Source of the DNA: Pseudomonas sp. ACM7
Lineage (GTDB): Bacteria > Pseudomonadota > Gammaproteobacteria > Pseudomonadales > Pseudomonadaceae
Direction: 5' to 3'
DNA length: 64,000 nt
Assembly: GCF_004136015.1 (NCBI RefSeq)
Contig: NZ_CP024866.1
Location: 3,414,860-3,478,859 of the forward strand
A model generated the notes under the pieces. That model had not been told where the DNA came from, searched no databases, and saw only the letters and a list, made by a program, of their open reading frames with translations. The position numbers and the translations under genes were made by a program. Each line of letters starts with the position of its first letter. Position 1 is the stretch's first letter. Positions 35,744 through 44,532 of the stretch are shown here, piece by piece.

Positions 35744-36835
35744 GTGGCGCTCAATAGCATCGAAGAACTGGTTGAAGATATCCGCCAAGGCAAGATGGTC
35801 ATCCTCATGGATGACGAAGACCGCGAGAACGAAGGCGACCTGATCATGGCCGCCGAGTGCTGCCAGCCTGAACACATCAACTTCATGGCCAAGCACGCCC
35901 GTGGCCTGATCTGCATGCCGATGAGCCGCGAGCGCTGCGAACTGCTGAAGCTGCCCTTGATGGCGCCGCGCAACGGTTCCGGCTTCGGCACCAAGTTCAC
36001 CGTGTCCATCGAAGCGGCCACTGGCGTGACCACCGGCATTTCTGCCGCCGACCGTGCGCGTACCGTGCAGGCCGCTGCCGCAAAAGACGCCAAGGCTGAA
36101 GACATCGTTAGCCCCGGCCACATCTTCCCGTTGATGGCCCAGGCTGGCGGCACCCTGGCCCGTGCCGGCCACACCGAAGCGGCGTGCGACCTGGCGCGCA
36201 TGGCCGGTTTCGAACCGAGCGGCGTGATCTGCGAAGTGATGAACGACGACGGCACCATGTCCCGCCGGGCGGAACTGGAAGCGTTTGCTGCCGAACACAA
36301 CATCAAGATCGGCACCATCGCCGACCTGATTCACTACCGGATGATCCACGAACGTACCGTTCAGCGGATTGCCGAGCAGCCGCTGGACAGCGAACTGGGC
36401 CAATTCAACCTGGTGACCTATCGTGATTCCGTGGAAGGCGACGTGCACATGGCCCTGACTCTGGGCACCGTGTGCGCCGAAGAGCCGACCCTGGTTCGGG
36501 TGCACAACATGGACCCGCTACGCGACCTGTTGATGGTCAAGCAGCCTGGCCGCTGGAGCCTGCGCGCCGCGATGGCTGCGGTTGCCGAGGCGGGCAGTGG
36601 CGTGGTGCTGTTGCTCGGTCACCCGCTCGATGGCGACGTGTTGCTGGCGCATATCCGTGAAACCGCGGAGCACGTACCGGCGAAAAAACCGACCACCTAC
36701 AGCATCGTTGGTGCCGGTTCGCAGATCCTTCGGGACCTGGGCGTGCGCAAAATGCGCCTGATGAGTGCGCCAATGAAATTTAATGCGATATCCGGTTTCG
36801 ATCTGGAAGTTGTAGAATACGTGCCCTCCGAATAA
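35744..36835 (+). CDS. ribBA: DHBP synthase with degenerate GTP cyclohydrolase II domain (RibBA)
   Basis: This is a 363-residue two-domain protein. Residues 1-200 are 3,4-dihydroxy-2-butanone-4-phosphate synthase, with DDEDRENEGDLIMAAE and SPGHIFPLMAQAGGTLARAGHTEAACDLARMAG intact. The C-terminal half resembles GTP cyclohydrolase II but lacks the zinc motif SECLTGD-RCDCG; that place reads HNMDPLRDLLMVKQ. So only the RibB activity is expected, and the separate ribA at 40541 supplies cyclohydrolase II. The start is GTG at 35744 after AAGGGGGG. Confidence 0.93.
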   Translation: MALNSIEELVEDIRQGKMVILMDDEDRENEGDLIMAAECCQPEHINFMAKHARGLICMPMSRERCELLKLPLMAPRNGSGFGTKFTVSIEAATGVTTGISAADRARTVQAAAAKDAKAEDIVSPGHIFPLMAQAGGTLARAGHTEAACDLARMAGFEPSGVICEVMNDDGTMSRRAELEAFAAEHNIKIGTIADLIHYRMIHERTVQRIAEQPLDSELGQFNLVTYRDSVEGDVHMALTLGTVCAEEPTLVRVHNMDPLRDLLMVKQPGRWSLRAAMAAVAEAGSGVVLLLGHPLDGDVLLAHIRETAEHVPAKKPTTYSIVGAGSQILRDLGVRKMRLMSAPMKFNAISGFDLEVVEYVPSE

Positions 36836-36881
36836 TGACCGGTTGTTTCCAGTCCTTGATTCGCGGTTAACACATCACTGA

Positions 36882-36904
36882 GGGACGCGTAGAAAACGCG
36901 TCCC
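36882..36904. other. Perfect hairpin between ribBA and ribH
   Basis: GGGACGCGT and ACGCGTCCC pair fully around the loop AGAAA, ending 22 nt before the ribH start. No T run follows at once, so it is not a clear terminator. It may stabilise or attenuate the ribH message. Confidence 0.6.
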
Positions 36905-36926
36905 GGCTCTTTAAGAGATCTAACGA

Positions 36927-37403
36927 ATGACCCTGAAGACCATCGAAGGTACCTTCATCGCCCCTAAAGGCCGCTACGCTTTGGTAGTAGGCCGTTTCAA
37001 CAGCTTCGTCGTTGAAAGCCTGGTCAGCGGTGCAGTTGATGCCCTGGTTCGCCACGGCGTGAGCGAAAGCGACATCACCATCATCCGCGCACCTGGCGCC
37101 TTCGAAATCCCGCTGGTTGCGCAGAAAGTCGCTCAGAAGGGCGAATACGCGGCAATCATCGCCCTGGGTGCGGTCATTCGTGGCGGTACTCCGCACTTCG
37201 AATACGTGGCTGGCGAATGCACCAAGGGCCTGGCCCAGGTGTCCATGGAGTTCGGCGTTCCAGTCGCATTTGGCGTGCTGACCGTTGATTCCATCGAGCA
37301 AGCCATCGAACGTTCCGGCACCAAGGCCGGTAACAAAGGTGCTGAAGCTGCCCTGTCCGCTCTGGAAATGGTCAGCCTGCTGGCGCAGTTGGAGGCCAAG
37401 TGA
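36927..37403 (+). CDS. ribH: 6,7-dimethyl-8-ribityllumazine synthase
   Basis: This is a 158-residue lumazine synthase that condenses the RibB and RibD/RibA products in the next-to-last step of riboflavin synthesis. Landmarks are [21 protein letters not shown], the phosphate-binding [15 protein letters not shown], and [20 protein letters not shown] with the catalytic His. The last codons overlap nusB by 4 nt (GTGA). Confidence 0.97.
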   Translation: MTLKTIEGTFIAPKGRYALVVGRFNSFVVESLVSGAVDALVRHGVSESDITIIRAPGAFEIPLVAQKVAQKGEYAAIIALGAVIRGGTPHFEYVAGECTKGLAQVSMEFGVPVAFGVLTVDSIEQAIERSGTKAGNKGAEAALSALEMVSLLAQLEAK

Positions 37404-37900
37404 TTAGCGACGAAAGCGATCGTTTCAACCCGCGCGATCCAAAGCCTGCGGATGCCGGCAAGCCATCGAAAAGCGTCAAGCGTCGCGAAGCCCGTCAGCT
37501 TGCGACTCAGGCGCTGTACCAATGGCACATGGCCAAGCAGTCGCTGAACGAGATCGAAGCGCAGTTCCGGGTCGATAACGATTTCAGCGATGTCGATGCC
37601 GCTTACTTTCACGACATCCTGCACGGCGTTCCGGCTCACAAGCCTGAGATCGACGCTGCACTGACGCCGTGCCTGGACATCACCATCGAAGAGCTGGACC
37701 CGGTTGAACTGGCCGTTCTGCGCCTGTCTACCTGGGAACTGCTCAAGCGCGTCGACGTGCCGTACCGCGTTGTGATCAACGAAGGTATCGAGCTGGCGAA
37801 AGTCTTCGGTTCCACCGACGGCCACAAGTTCGTCAACGGTGTACTCGACAAGCTGGCCCCGCGTCTGCGTGAAGCCGAAGTGAAGGCGTTCAAGCGCTAA
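37400..37900 (+). CDS. nusB: Transcription antitermination factor NusB
   Basis: This is a 166-residue all-helical protein that binds boxA RNA with NusE (ribosomal protein S10) during rRNA transcription. [19 protein letters not shown] begins the fold, and [29 protein letters not shown] is the conserved core. The N-terminal 25 residues are a polar, Pro- and Lys-rich extension. The start is GTG at 37400, overlapping the ribH stop. Confidence 0.96.
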   Translation: MISDESDRFNPRDPKPADAGKPSKSVKRREARQLATQALYQWHMAKQSLNEIEAQFRVDNDFSDVDAAYFHDILHGVPAHKPEIDAALTPCLDITIEELDPVELAVLRLSTWELLKRVDVPYRVVINEGIELAKVFGSTDGHKFVNGVLDKLAPRLREAEVKAFKR

Positions 37901-37936
37901 TCGGCGCTTGCAGTGTCCTGTCTCGCCGATACGTTC

Positions 37937-38046
37937 GTTTTTTAGCGAGTGGCTGGTGTTGCCAGACAAGGCGCCGCGACGAGTCATAGCGTGCTATGGC
38001 GAGGAGCGGCAACGCAGTATGGCGACACCAGACGCCGCTTAAAAAT
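37937..38046. repeat. Long imperfect palindrome between nusB and thiL
   Basis: This 110-nt imperfect palindrome has outer arms TTTTTTAGCG and CGCTTAAAAA, a middle pair TGGTGTTGCCAGAC and GTATGGCGACACCA, and an inner pair GCCGC-CATAGC and GCTATG-GCGGC. It could act as a terminator for nusB with its A/T-rich ends, or be a repeat element different from the three REP families. It lies in the middle of the rib-nusB-thiL operon. Confidence 0.7.
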
Positions 38047-38075
38047 GAACAGTATTGGTGAGAGAGGACACCCCT

Positions 38076-39041
38076 ATGGGTGAGTTTGAGCTGATCCGCA
38101 ATTTCTTCGCCACCGCGCCTTGTGCGCAGGGCGGCGAAGGCGTTGCCCTTGGGATCGGCGATGACTGCGCCTTGCTGGCTGTTCCCCCCGGGGAGCAGTT
38201 GGCCATTTCCACCGACACACTGGTTGCCGGTGTGCATTTCGCAGATCCTTGCGACCCGTTTCTGCTCGGTCAGCGCTCGCTGGCCGTGGCCGTCAGCGAT
38301 TTGGCTGCCATGGGCGCCACTCCCGTTGCCTTTACCCTTGCCCTGACTTTGCCGACGGTGACCGCCGATTGGCTGGACGCCTACGCCCGTGGTTTGAACC
38401 TCATGGCGCAGAACTGTGGTGTGGCGCTGGTGGGCGGTGATACCACCCGTGGACCATTGAGCCTGACGATGACCGTATTCGGTCGTGTGCCGGCAGGTTT
38501 GGCGTTGACCCGAAGCGGTGCGCAGCCAGGCGATTTGCTGTGCGTTGGCGGTGAACTTGGTAACGCGGCGGGGGCATTGCCGCTAGTACTCGGTCAGCGG
38601 ACGGCTGAAGCCGCCATCGCCGATCCGCTGCTGGCACATTACTGGTCGCCGCAACCGCAACTCGCGTTGGGCCAGGCGCTGCGCGGCAAAGCCACCTCGG
38701 CGCTGGACATCTCCGACGGCCTGCTCGCGGACTGCGGGCATATTGCCCTCGCGTCACAGGTCGGCATTCAGGTTCAACGGGACACGCTGCCATTGTCGAA
38801 AGCTTTAGTGGCCTTCCTCGGTCAATCGGGTGCCGAAAAAGCGGCCCTGAGCGGCGGTGATGATTACGTGCTGGCCTTTACCTTGCCGTCCGTCGAGTTG
38901 CCGCAATTGTTGAGCGACGGCTGGCCGATCCATGTGGTCGGCCGTGTTGTGACGGGGCAGGGCGTGGTGCTGCTGGACGCCGACGGACAAGACATCACCC
39001 CGCAAGCCCGGGGCTATCAACATTTTCGGGAGACACCGTGA
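38076..39041 (+). CDS. thiL: Thiamine-monophosphate kinase
   Basis: This is a 321-residue kinase that phosphorylates thiamine monophosphate to the diphosphate cofactor. ALGIGDDCALLAVPPGEQLAIS near residue 30 holds the metal-binding Asp residues. DPFLLGQRSLAVAVSDLAAMGA, VGGDTTRGPLSLTMTVFG and SALDISDGLLADCGHIA are the usual PurM-fold motifs. The ATG at 38076 follows AGAGGA; a GTG seven codons upstream is possible but poorly supported. Its end overlaps pgpA by 4 nt. Confidence 0.96.
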   Translation: MGEFELIRNFFATAPCAQGGEGVALGIGDDCALLAVPPGEQLAISTDTLVAGVHFADPCDPFLLGQRSLAVAVSDLAAMGATPVAFTLALTLPTVTADWLDAYARGLNLMAQNCGVALVGGDTTRGPLSLTMTVFGRVPAGLALTRSGAQPGDLLCVGGELGNAAGALPLVLGQRTAEAAIADPLLAHYWSPQPQLALGQALRGKATSALDISDGLLADCGHIALASQVGIQVQRDTLPLSKALVAFLGQSGAEKAALSGGDDYVLAFTLPSVELPQLLSDGWPIHVVGRVVTGQGVVLLDADGQDITPQARGYQHFRETP

Positions 39042-39541
39042 CAGATCATCCCAAACAGGTCCCGGCGGAATTCGTACCGCCCTCGGTCTGGCGCAATCCG
39101 TGGCATTTCCTGGCGTTCGGCTTCGGCTCGGGCACCTTGCCAAAAGCACCGGGCACCTGGGGTTCGTTAGTTGCGCTACCCTTTATCCCGTTGTGGCAGA
39201 TGCTGCCCGATTGGGGTTACTGGCTGATGCTCGGCATCACCATGCTGTTCGGCTTCTGGCTGTGCGGCAAGGTTGCCGACGATTTGCGGGTACACGACCA
39301 CGAAGGCATCGTCTGGGATGAAATGGTCGGGATGTGGATCACCTTGTGGCTGGTGCCGGAAGGTTGGTACTGGCTGCTGGCGGGGTTTTTGATGTTCCGC
39401 TTCTTCGACATCCTCAAGCCGTGGCCGATTCGCTGGATCGACCGGCATGTGCATGGCGGCGTCGGGATCATGCTCGATGACGTATTGGCCGGGGTGTTTG
39501 CGTGGTTGGCGATGCAGGGGCTGGTATGGATTTTTGCCTGA
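39038..39541 (+). CDS. pgpA: Phosphatidylglycerophosphatase A
   Basis: This is a 167-residue inner-membrane phosphatase that makes phosphatidylglycerol from its phosphate. FGFGSGTLPKAPGTWGSLVALP is the signature near residue 28, and DHEGIVWDEMVGMWI and RFFDILKPWPI contain the conserved acidic residues. There are three to four membrane helices. It starts with GTG inside the end of thiL. Confidence 0.95.
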   Translation: MTDHPKQVPAEFVPPSVWRNPWHFLAFGFGSGTLPKAPGTWGSLVALPFIPLWQMLPDWGYWLMLGITMLFGFWLCGKVADDLRVHDHEGIVWDEMVGMWITLWLVPEGWYWLLAGFLMFRFFDILKPWPIRWIDRHVHGGVGIMLDDVLAGVFAWLAMQGLVWIFA

Positions 39542-39563
39542 CGGGCAAAACAGGGGACTAGGG

Positions 39564-40301
39564 ATGGCTCGACGCTGGTTGGCTGTGATGATTTTCGCGA
39601 TGTTTTGCTCGCTCGCCCAGGCGGGTGACGGGGCGACGACGCCGTCGGTGATTCATCTGGCCAGCGAAGACTGGGAAGACTACACCGCCGCCGATGGCCA
39701 CGGTCTGGGCTGGGACGTGTTGCGGGAAGTCTTCGAGCCGGCGGGGGTCAAGCTGGACATCCGTAGCGAACCCTACGTCCGCTCCATGGGCCTGGCCCAG
39801 CGCGGCGAAGTGGATGCCTGTGTCGGCTCCTATCTTGATGAGTCCAGCGATCTGCTCTATCCGCGCTGGAACTTCGATACCGATCACATCTATGCCCTGG
39901 GGCTGGCCAGCAACCCCGCACCGACCCCGGAAACCCTGGGAAACTATCGACTGGCCTGGGTCCGCGGTTACGACTATCAGGATTACCTGCCCAACATACG
40001 CCGCTATAACGAAGTCATGCGGCGCACCGGGATTTTGTCGATGTTGACCCACAACCGCGCCGACTTTTACATCGACGCGCTGACCGAGGTTGACTACGTC
40101 ATCAGGCGGGCCAAGGATCCGTCGCAGTTCCGTCGCACCCACATAGCAGAATTGCCGCTGTATCTGTGCTTTGCCAAGACTCCCAAGGCCCGGACACTGA
40201 TGGCGCTGTTTGATCAACGCATGGAACAACTGGTGAAAAGCGGCCAGCTGAAACCGATCTTCGAGCGCTGGAAACAACCCTATCCATTCGATTCAAACTG
40301 A
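39564..40301 (+). CDS. Periplasmic substrate-binding protein, amino-acid type
   Basis: This is a 245-residue exported protein with the signal peptide MARRWLAVMIFAMFCSLAQA. The mature part is a small type II periplasmic binding protein (HLASEDWEDYTAADGHGLGWDVLREVF at the start, LRSEPYVRSMGLAQRGEVDACVG-like middle, KSGQLKPIFERWK at the end). No permease or ATPase is adjacent, so it may serve a distant transporter or act as a sensor component. It begins 22 nt after pgpA, and a REP pair follows. Confidence 0.85.
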   Translation: MARRWLAVMIFAMFCSLAQAGDGATTPSVIHLASEDWEDYTAADGHGLGWDVLREVFEPAGVKLDIRSEPYVRSMGLAQRGEVDACVGSYLDESSDLLYPRWNFDTDHIYALGLASNPAPTPETLGNYRLAWVRGYDYQDYLPNIRRYNEVMRRTGILSMLTHNRADFYIDALTEVDYVIRRAKDPSQFRRTHIAELPLYLCFAKTPKARTLMALFDQRMEQLVKSGQLKPIFERWKQPYPFDSN

Positions 40302-40310
40302 ACACGGTCA

Positions 40311-40410
40311 ATGTAGGAGCTGCCGAAGGCTGCGATCTTTTGATCTTTGTGCCTTCAAAGGCACCGCACATCAAGATCAAAAGATCGCAGCCTTCGGCAG
40401 CTCCTACATT
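40311..40410. repeat. REP pair, family B
   Basis: ATGTAGGAGCTGCCGAAGGC and its extension CTGCGATCTTTTGATCTT occur inverted around a loop of about 25 nt. It separates the binding-protein gene from ribA and may end its transcript. Confidence 0.93.
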
Positions 40411-40540
40411 GATCGCAGGGGACCTGATATCTAACTTTTTGATTGTTATGCCCCATAATTCAGCCTAAGCGTCTGTCGGAACGTGCTGTTACAATGCCGC
40501 GTCTGCGAATCTCCAGTACTTATTGATCAGGAGCACACCG

Positions 40541-41158
40541 GTGCCTGTCGTTTTTGTCGCCGCTTCCAAGCTGCCAACGCCTTTTGCGCAATTCACCATG
40601 CACGGCTTTCTCGATGAAGAAAACGGGCGCGAGCACGTTGTGCTGAGCCTGGGTGAGTTCGTCGACGGTGCCCCGGTACTCGGCCGGTTGCATTCCGAAT
40701 GCCTGACCGGCGATGCCTTGTTCAGCCAGCGTTGCGACTGCGGCTCGCAACTCGAGGCTGCCTTGCAGGCCATCGCCCGTGAAGGCCGTGGCGTGTTGCT
40801 GTACTTGCGTCAGGAAGGTCGTGGCATTGGCCTGCTGAACAAGATCCGCGCCTATGAATTGCAGGATGGCGGCGCCGATACCGTTGAAGCCAACGAACGT
40901 CTGGGCTTTGCCGCCGACCAACGTGACTACGCCATGTGCCTGCCGATGCTGGAGCACTTGGGCGTGAAGTCCCTGCGTCTGATGACCAATAACCCACGCA
41001 AGGTCAAAGCCTTGACCGACATGGGCATCGTGGTCGCCGAGCGCGTGCCGCTGCACACCGGCCACAATCCGCACAACAAACTCTACTTGGCCACCAAGGC
41101 CAGCAAGCTCGACCACATGATGGGCAACGAGCATCAGGGTGAGGCTGACCGGGCGTGA
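40541..41158 (+). CDS. ribA: GTP cyclohydrolase II
   Basis: This is a 205-residue enzyme that opens GTP in the first committed step of riboflavin synthesis. [21 protein letters not shown] provides the three zinc Cys residues, and [23 protein letters not shown] and [13 protein letters not shown] are the other family blocks. The GTG at 40541 follows CAGGAG and gives the family start [16 protein letters not shown]; an ATG six codons upstream would add residues absent from relatives. It complements the degenerate domain in RibBA. Its end overlaps the next gene by 4 nt. Confidence 0.96.
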   Translation: MPVVFVAASKLPTPFAQFTMHGFLDEENGREHVVLSLGEFVDGAPVLGRLHSECLTGDALFSQRCDCGSQLEAALQAIAREGRGVLLYLRQEGRGIGLLNKIRAYELQDGGADTVEANERLGFAADQRDYAMCLPMLEHLGVKSLRLMTNNPRKVKALTDMGIVVAERVPLHTGHNPHNKLYLATKASKLDHMMGNEHQGEADRA

Positions 41159-41574
41159 CCCGCGGTCAGGTTCGGCGGCGACTGTCCGTCAATTGGTGGC
41201 AATACCTGGCGCTGGCCTTGGTGCCGCTGTTCGTGATCAACGGCGTGTTTGGCCAGAGCGAGGCGATCCTGCCGGTGCTGGCGATGCCGTTGTTCATCGC
41301 GGGCGTGGCGTCGATGTTTGTCAGCCTGAAATTCTTTGGCGGCTACAAACACGCGTTGATAGCCACTCAAAAAGCCCTCGATACCCCTGAAGAACCGGCT
41401 GCCTGGATCGCCCTGGCCGCCAAGCGTCGCACGGCATTCCTGGCTGCCGGCCTACCGGCCTGGATCGGCGCGCTGGCGGTATTTGTCGGCCTCGAAGCCG
41501 TGCCGTTGATGCTGCTGGCGCTGTCGACCCTGGTGCTGTTCTACCTCTACCGTATCCCGCGTCAACTCGGCTGA
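41155..41574 (+). CDS. Hypothetical small integral membrane protein
   Basis: This is a 139-residue protein with four hydrophobic segments ([69 protein letters not shown]) and a basic N-terminus. It starts with GTG inside the ribA stop and touches the BtuF-like gene, so all three are one transcript. The same order is known in P. aeruginosa. No function can be assigned. Confidence 0.75.
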   Translation: MTRGQVRRRLSVNWWQYLALALVPLFVINGVFGQSEAILPVLAMPLFIAGVASMFVSLKFFGGYKHALIATQKALDTPEEPAAWIALAAKRRTAFLAAGLPAWIGALAVFVGLEAVPLMLLALSTLVLFYLYRIPRQLG

Positions 41575-42374
41575 TGCGACCCGTCTGGCTGGCGGTTTTG
41601 CTGCTGGCCGTCAGTGGCCCGGCGGCTGCGGTCGAACGCGTTGTCAGCCTCGCGCCATCGCTCTCTGAAATCGTTGTTGAGCTGGGTTCTGCTGACCTGC
41701 TGGTGGGTGTGCTGGATGCCGGTGAGCGTCCTGCCGAGCTCAAAGACCTTCCTTCGGTTGGCCGCTATGGCCAGCTGGACATGGAACAGTTGCTCAGTCT
41801 CAAACCCGATTTACTGCTGCTCTGGCCCGGCAGCGTTGGCCCGGCTCAGCGTGAACAGCTCAAGCGGTTGAACATCCCCACCTACATTGCTGAACCCCAC
41901 AACCTCGAACAACTCACTTCGCAGATTGAAGCGATTGCCTCACAGCTCGGCCGTCCGGGGCGTGGCGCTTCATTGGCTGAAAATTTGCGTCAACGGCTGG
42001 GTTCTCTGCGCCAGCGTTATCGTCGGGATGTGCCATTGCGGGTGTTTTATCAGGTCTGGGATCGACCGCTGTACACCGTTGGTGGCGGGCAGATCATCAG
42101 CGATGCGCTTGAAGTGTGCGGGGCGCGCAATGTGTTTGCCGACCTGACCCTGCCGGCGCCGCAGGTCAGTATTGAGGCGGTATTGCAGCGTAATCCAGAC
42201 GTGATTCTGGCCAGCGATCAGGCGCAACTCGATGCGTGGAAAGCCTGGCCGCAGGTTGCCGCAGTGGCGCAGGGGAAATTGCTGTTGGTGACGGATAAAG
42301 GGCTGGAGCGGCCGAGTGGGCAGATGATCGAGGCGACGGCGAAGTTGTGCCATGTGATCGCGCCTGATCGCTGA
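41574..42374 (+). CDS. BtuF-like cobalamin/metal-chelate binding protein
   Basis: This is a 266-residue periplasmic binding protein of the helical-backbone type used for vitamin B12 and iron-siderophores. It has the signal peptide [36 protein letters not shown] at the start, VGRYGQLDMEQLLSLKPDLLLLW, and VGGGQIISDALEVCGARNVFADL. Genes for BtuC and BtuD are not nearby, but a BtuB-like receptor is convergent downstream. The start ATG shares TGATG with the stop of the previous gene. Confidence 0.88.
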   Translation: MRPVWLAVLLLAVSGPAAAVERVVSLAPSLSEIVVELGSADLLVGVLDAGERPAELKDLPSVGRYGQLDMEQLLSLKPDLLLLWPGSVGPAQREQLKRLNIPTYIAEPHNLEQLTSQIEAIASQLGRPGRGASLAENLRQRLGSLRQRYRRDVPLRVFYQVWDRPLYTVGGGQIISDALEVCGARNVFADLTLPAPQVSIEAVLQRNPDVILASDQAQLDAWKAWPQVAAVAQGKLLLVTDKGLERPSGQMIEATAKLCHVIAPDR

Positions 42375-42390
42375 TACCGAGGTGTAGCCA

Positions 42391-42466
42391 TCGCGAGCAA
42401 GCTCGCTCCCACATTGGATCTCTGTGCGACACACCCCCCCTGTGGGAGCGGGCTTGCTCGCGAAGA
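42391..42466. repeat. REP pair, family A, between convergent genes
   Basis: ATCGCGAGCAAGCTCGCTCCCAC and GTGGGAGCGGGCTTGCTCGCGAA are inverted, about 30 nt apart, between the BtuF-like stop and the receptor stop. Confidence 0.92.
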
Positions 42467-42494
42467 GGCCAGTTCAAATACCACAGTTTTCAGA

Positions 42495-44378
42495 TCAGAG
42501 CTCCGGCATCCAGGTCACCCCAAACATCCACGCCCGACCCTCCTCGCGATACCCATACTGACTGCCATCATGGCTGTACAGCGCCCGGCTATAACCCTTG
42601 TCCAACAGGTTATCGACCTTCAACGCAAGCTTGATCTCACGATTCAATTCCCAGCTACTGCGCAACCCCAGCAACGCATACCCGCCCAACGGCTGCTGAT
42701 TGTTCTCATCGTCATAGCTGCTGCTCACCGCCTGCCAGCTGGCGCCGAGCCCTAGCCGGTCGAACTGCCGATCCAGATCCAGACTCAAGGTCCGCCGCGC
42801 GCGACGAGCCAGGGTGTGCCCACTGTCACGATCCCGCGGGTCGATGATCGCCACGCCGAGGTTGCTCTGCCAGCCGAACAGTTCCTGTTTTAAAGCCGCT
42901 TCGAAACCATTGATCCGTGCCGAAGCCACGTTCTGCGGCCGTGAGTTGCTACCGAAAATAATCGCGTCTTCCAGGTCCGTACGGTAAAGCGAAGCTTCCA
43001 GGCGAGCGGTGTCGGTCAGCTGACTGCGCCATTGCAGCTCATAGCTTTTCGAGGTCTCGGGTTTCAGATCCGGATTACTGAAGTCGGGGTAATACAGATC
43101 ATTGAACGTCGGCGCGCGGAACCCTTCACTGTAGGTCAGCAGCACATCGTTATCCGGATTCAGCGGCAGGGTGAAGGTGCCGCTCCAGCTGTTCTGGCCG
43201 CCGAACTGTTGGTTCTGATCGCGGCGCAGGCCCAGCTCGGTGGAGAAGCTTTCTGCCTGGTAATGATGCTGAATGAACGCCGCACGGTTCCAGCGGCTGT
43301 CCTCGTCGAATGGCGTGCTGCTGTTGATCCGGTCCTCGTACCAGTCGCCGCCGAGGATCAGACTGTTGCGCTCGTCGAGGGTCAGGTCGTTCTGCCAGTT
43401 CACCGAGTCGCGATACGTGTTGAACACACTGCGTTCGTCACTGAGCTTGTCCAAAGTCTTTTCGCGGTTTTCGCTGTGGCCGAACTCGACGCGGGTTTTC
43501 CACAGGTCACTGATACGCGCATCGACATAATTGCTGACGCTGCTCACCGCAAAGTCGCTGTAGGGCTGCTGCTGGACTGAGCCGAACGTGTCCATGTCGA
43601 AGCGGCCGAACGGATTGTCGAACTCGCTTTTGCCACGGTTATCCAGCAGGTTGGCGCCGATTTCGATGTCATCGGTGAGGGCGTGACTCAGGCTCAAACT
43701 CATCGATTTGTTGCGGTATTCGTCATGATCGCCGTCGCTGGGATACGACTCGCGGGTGCGATTGATTCCGGCGGTTTCATCGAGGCTGGCGCCGAGGTTG
43801 AATCGGGTCTGCTCGTCACCTCCGGACAGCCCGAGGCTGCGCTCCCAAGTCTGGTTGCTGCCAAAGCCCACGTGCATTCGCGGTTGCAAGCCTTGCTCGT
43901 CGCCGCGACGAGTGAAAATCTGGATCACCCCGCCAATCGCATCGCTGCCATAAATCACCGAGCGGGAACCGCGCAGCACTTCCACGCGCTCGACCTGTTC
44001 GATGTTGATGTGTTGCAGGTTGCTGTCGCCGGAGGTGGCGTTGCCGATGCGCTGGCCGTCGACCAGCACCAGGCTTTGGGCCGACTTGGTGCCGCGAATG
44101 TAAATCCCCGGCAGGCTGCCGCGCCCGCCGGTTTGTCCGACCTGCACACCCGGCACACGACGCAGCAAGTCAGTGACACTGCCCGGTTGCAGACGATCGA
44201 TGTCTTCGCGGGTGAACACGGTATTGGCGGCGCTGCTGTCATTGCGCGCTTCGACCTGACGGTTGGCGCTGATCAGCACGTCGGGAAGTTTCAGGGCCTG
44301 GTCGCGCTCGAAGGTGTCGGCCAGCAGTTGACCGGCCGGCAGCAGGGTCAGCGTCAGGGCGAGGCGGGAGAGTTTCAT
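42495..44378 (-). CDS. btuB: TonB-dependent outer membrane receptor, BtuB-like
   Basis: This is a 627-residue TonB-dependent receptor, probably for cobalamin. A signal peptide MKLSRLALTLTLLPAGQLLA is followed by a TonB-box region (LPDVLISANRQVEARNDSSA) and the plug domain (VTDLLRRVPGVQVGQTGGRGS, VLVDGQRIGN, VEVLRGSRSVIYGSDAIGGVI). The 22-strand barrel ends in FGVTWMPEL with a non-aromatic last residue. The order and length match BtuB, but siderophore receptors of similar size cannot be excluded. The upstream gap holds only a REP pair, with no B12 riboswitch. Confidence 0.85.
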   Translation of the reverse strand: MKLSRLALTLTLLPAGQLLADTFERDQALKLPDVLISANRQVEARNDSSAANTVFTREDIDRLQPGSVTDLLRRVPGVQVGQTGGRGSLPGIYIRGTKSAQSLVLVDGQRIGNATSGDSNLQHINIEQVERVEVLRGSRSVIYGSDAIGGVIQIFTRRGDEQGLQPRMHVGFGSNQTWERSLGLSGGDEQTRFNLGASLDETAGINRTRESYPSDGDHDEYRNKSMSLSLSHALTDDIEIGANLLDNRGKSEFDNPFGRFDMDTFGSVQQQPYSDFAVSSVSNYVDARISDLWKTRVEFGHSENREKTLDKLSDERSVFNTYRDSVNWQNDLTLDERNSLILGGDWYEDRINSSTPFDEDSRWNRAAFIQHHYQAESFSTELGLRRDQNQQFGGQNSWSGTFTLPLNPDNDVLLTYSEGFRAPTFNDLYYPDFSNPDLKPETSKSYELQWRSQLTDTARLEASLYRTDLEDAIIFGSNSRPQNVASARINGFEAALKQELFGWQSNLGVAIIDPRDRDSGHTLARRARRTLSLDLDRQFDRLGLGASWQAVSSSYDDENNQQPLGGYALLGLRSSWELNREIKLALKVDNLLDKGYSRALYSHDGSQYGYREEGRAWMFGVTWMPEL

Positions 44379-44416
44379 GGATGATCCGGGGCGAATTCAG
44401 ACACGACGCATGCCCC

Positions 44417-44521
44417 CTGTAGGAGCTGCCGAAGGCTGCGATCTTTTGATTTTGCTTTTTTCAGATTTGAAGCCGCCGAAGGTCAAGATCAAAAGATCGC
44501 AGCCTTCGGCAGCTCCTACAT
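44417..44521. repeat. REP pair, family B
   Basis: CTGTAGGAGCTGCCGAAGGC with CTGCGATCTTTTGAT, and its inverted copy, surround a loop of about 35 nt. It fills the gap between dxs and the receptor gene. Confidence 0.93.
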
Positions 44522-44532
44522 GGGGATCGCGT

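Noticed and set aside
9430..44521. CRISPR-like array
   Set aside because: The repeats are inverted doublets scattered over tens of kilobases, not regular direct repeats with spacers, and no cas gene is present.
44379..44532. Cobalamin riboswitch before the BtuB-like gene
   Set aside because: The gap contains only a REP pair, and no B12-box-like sequence was found.
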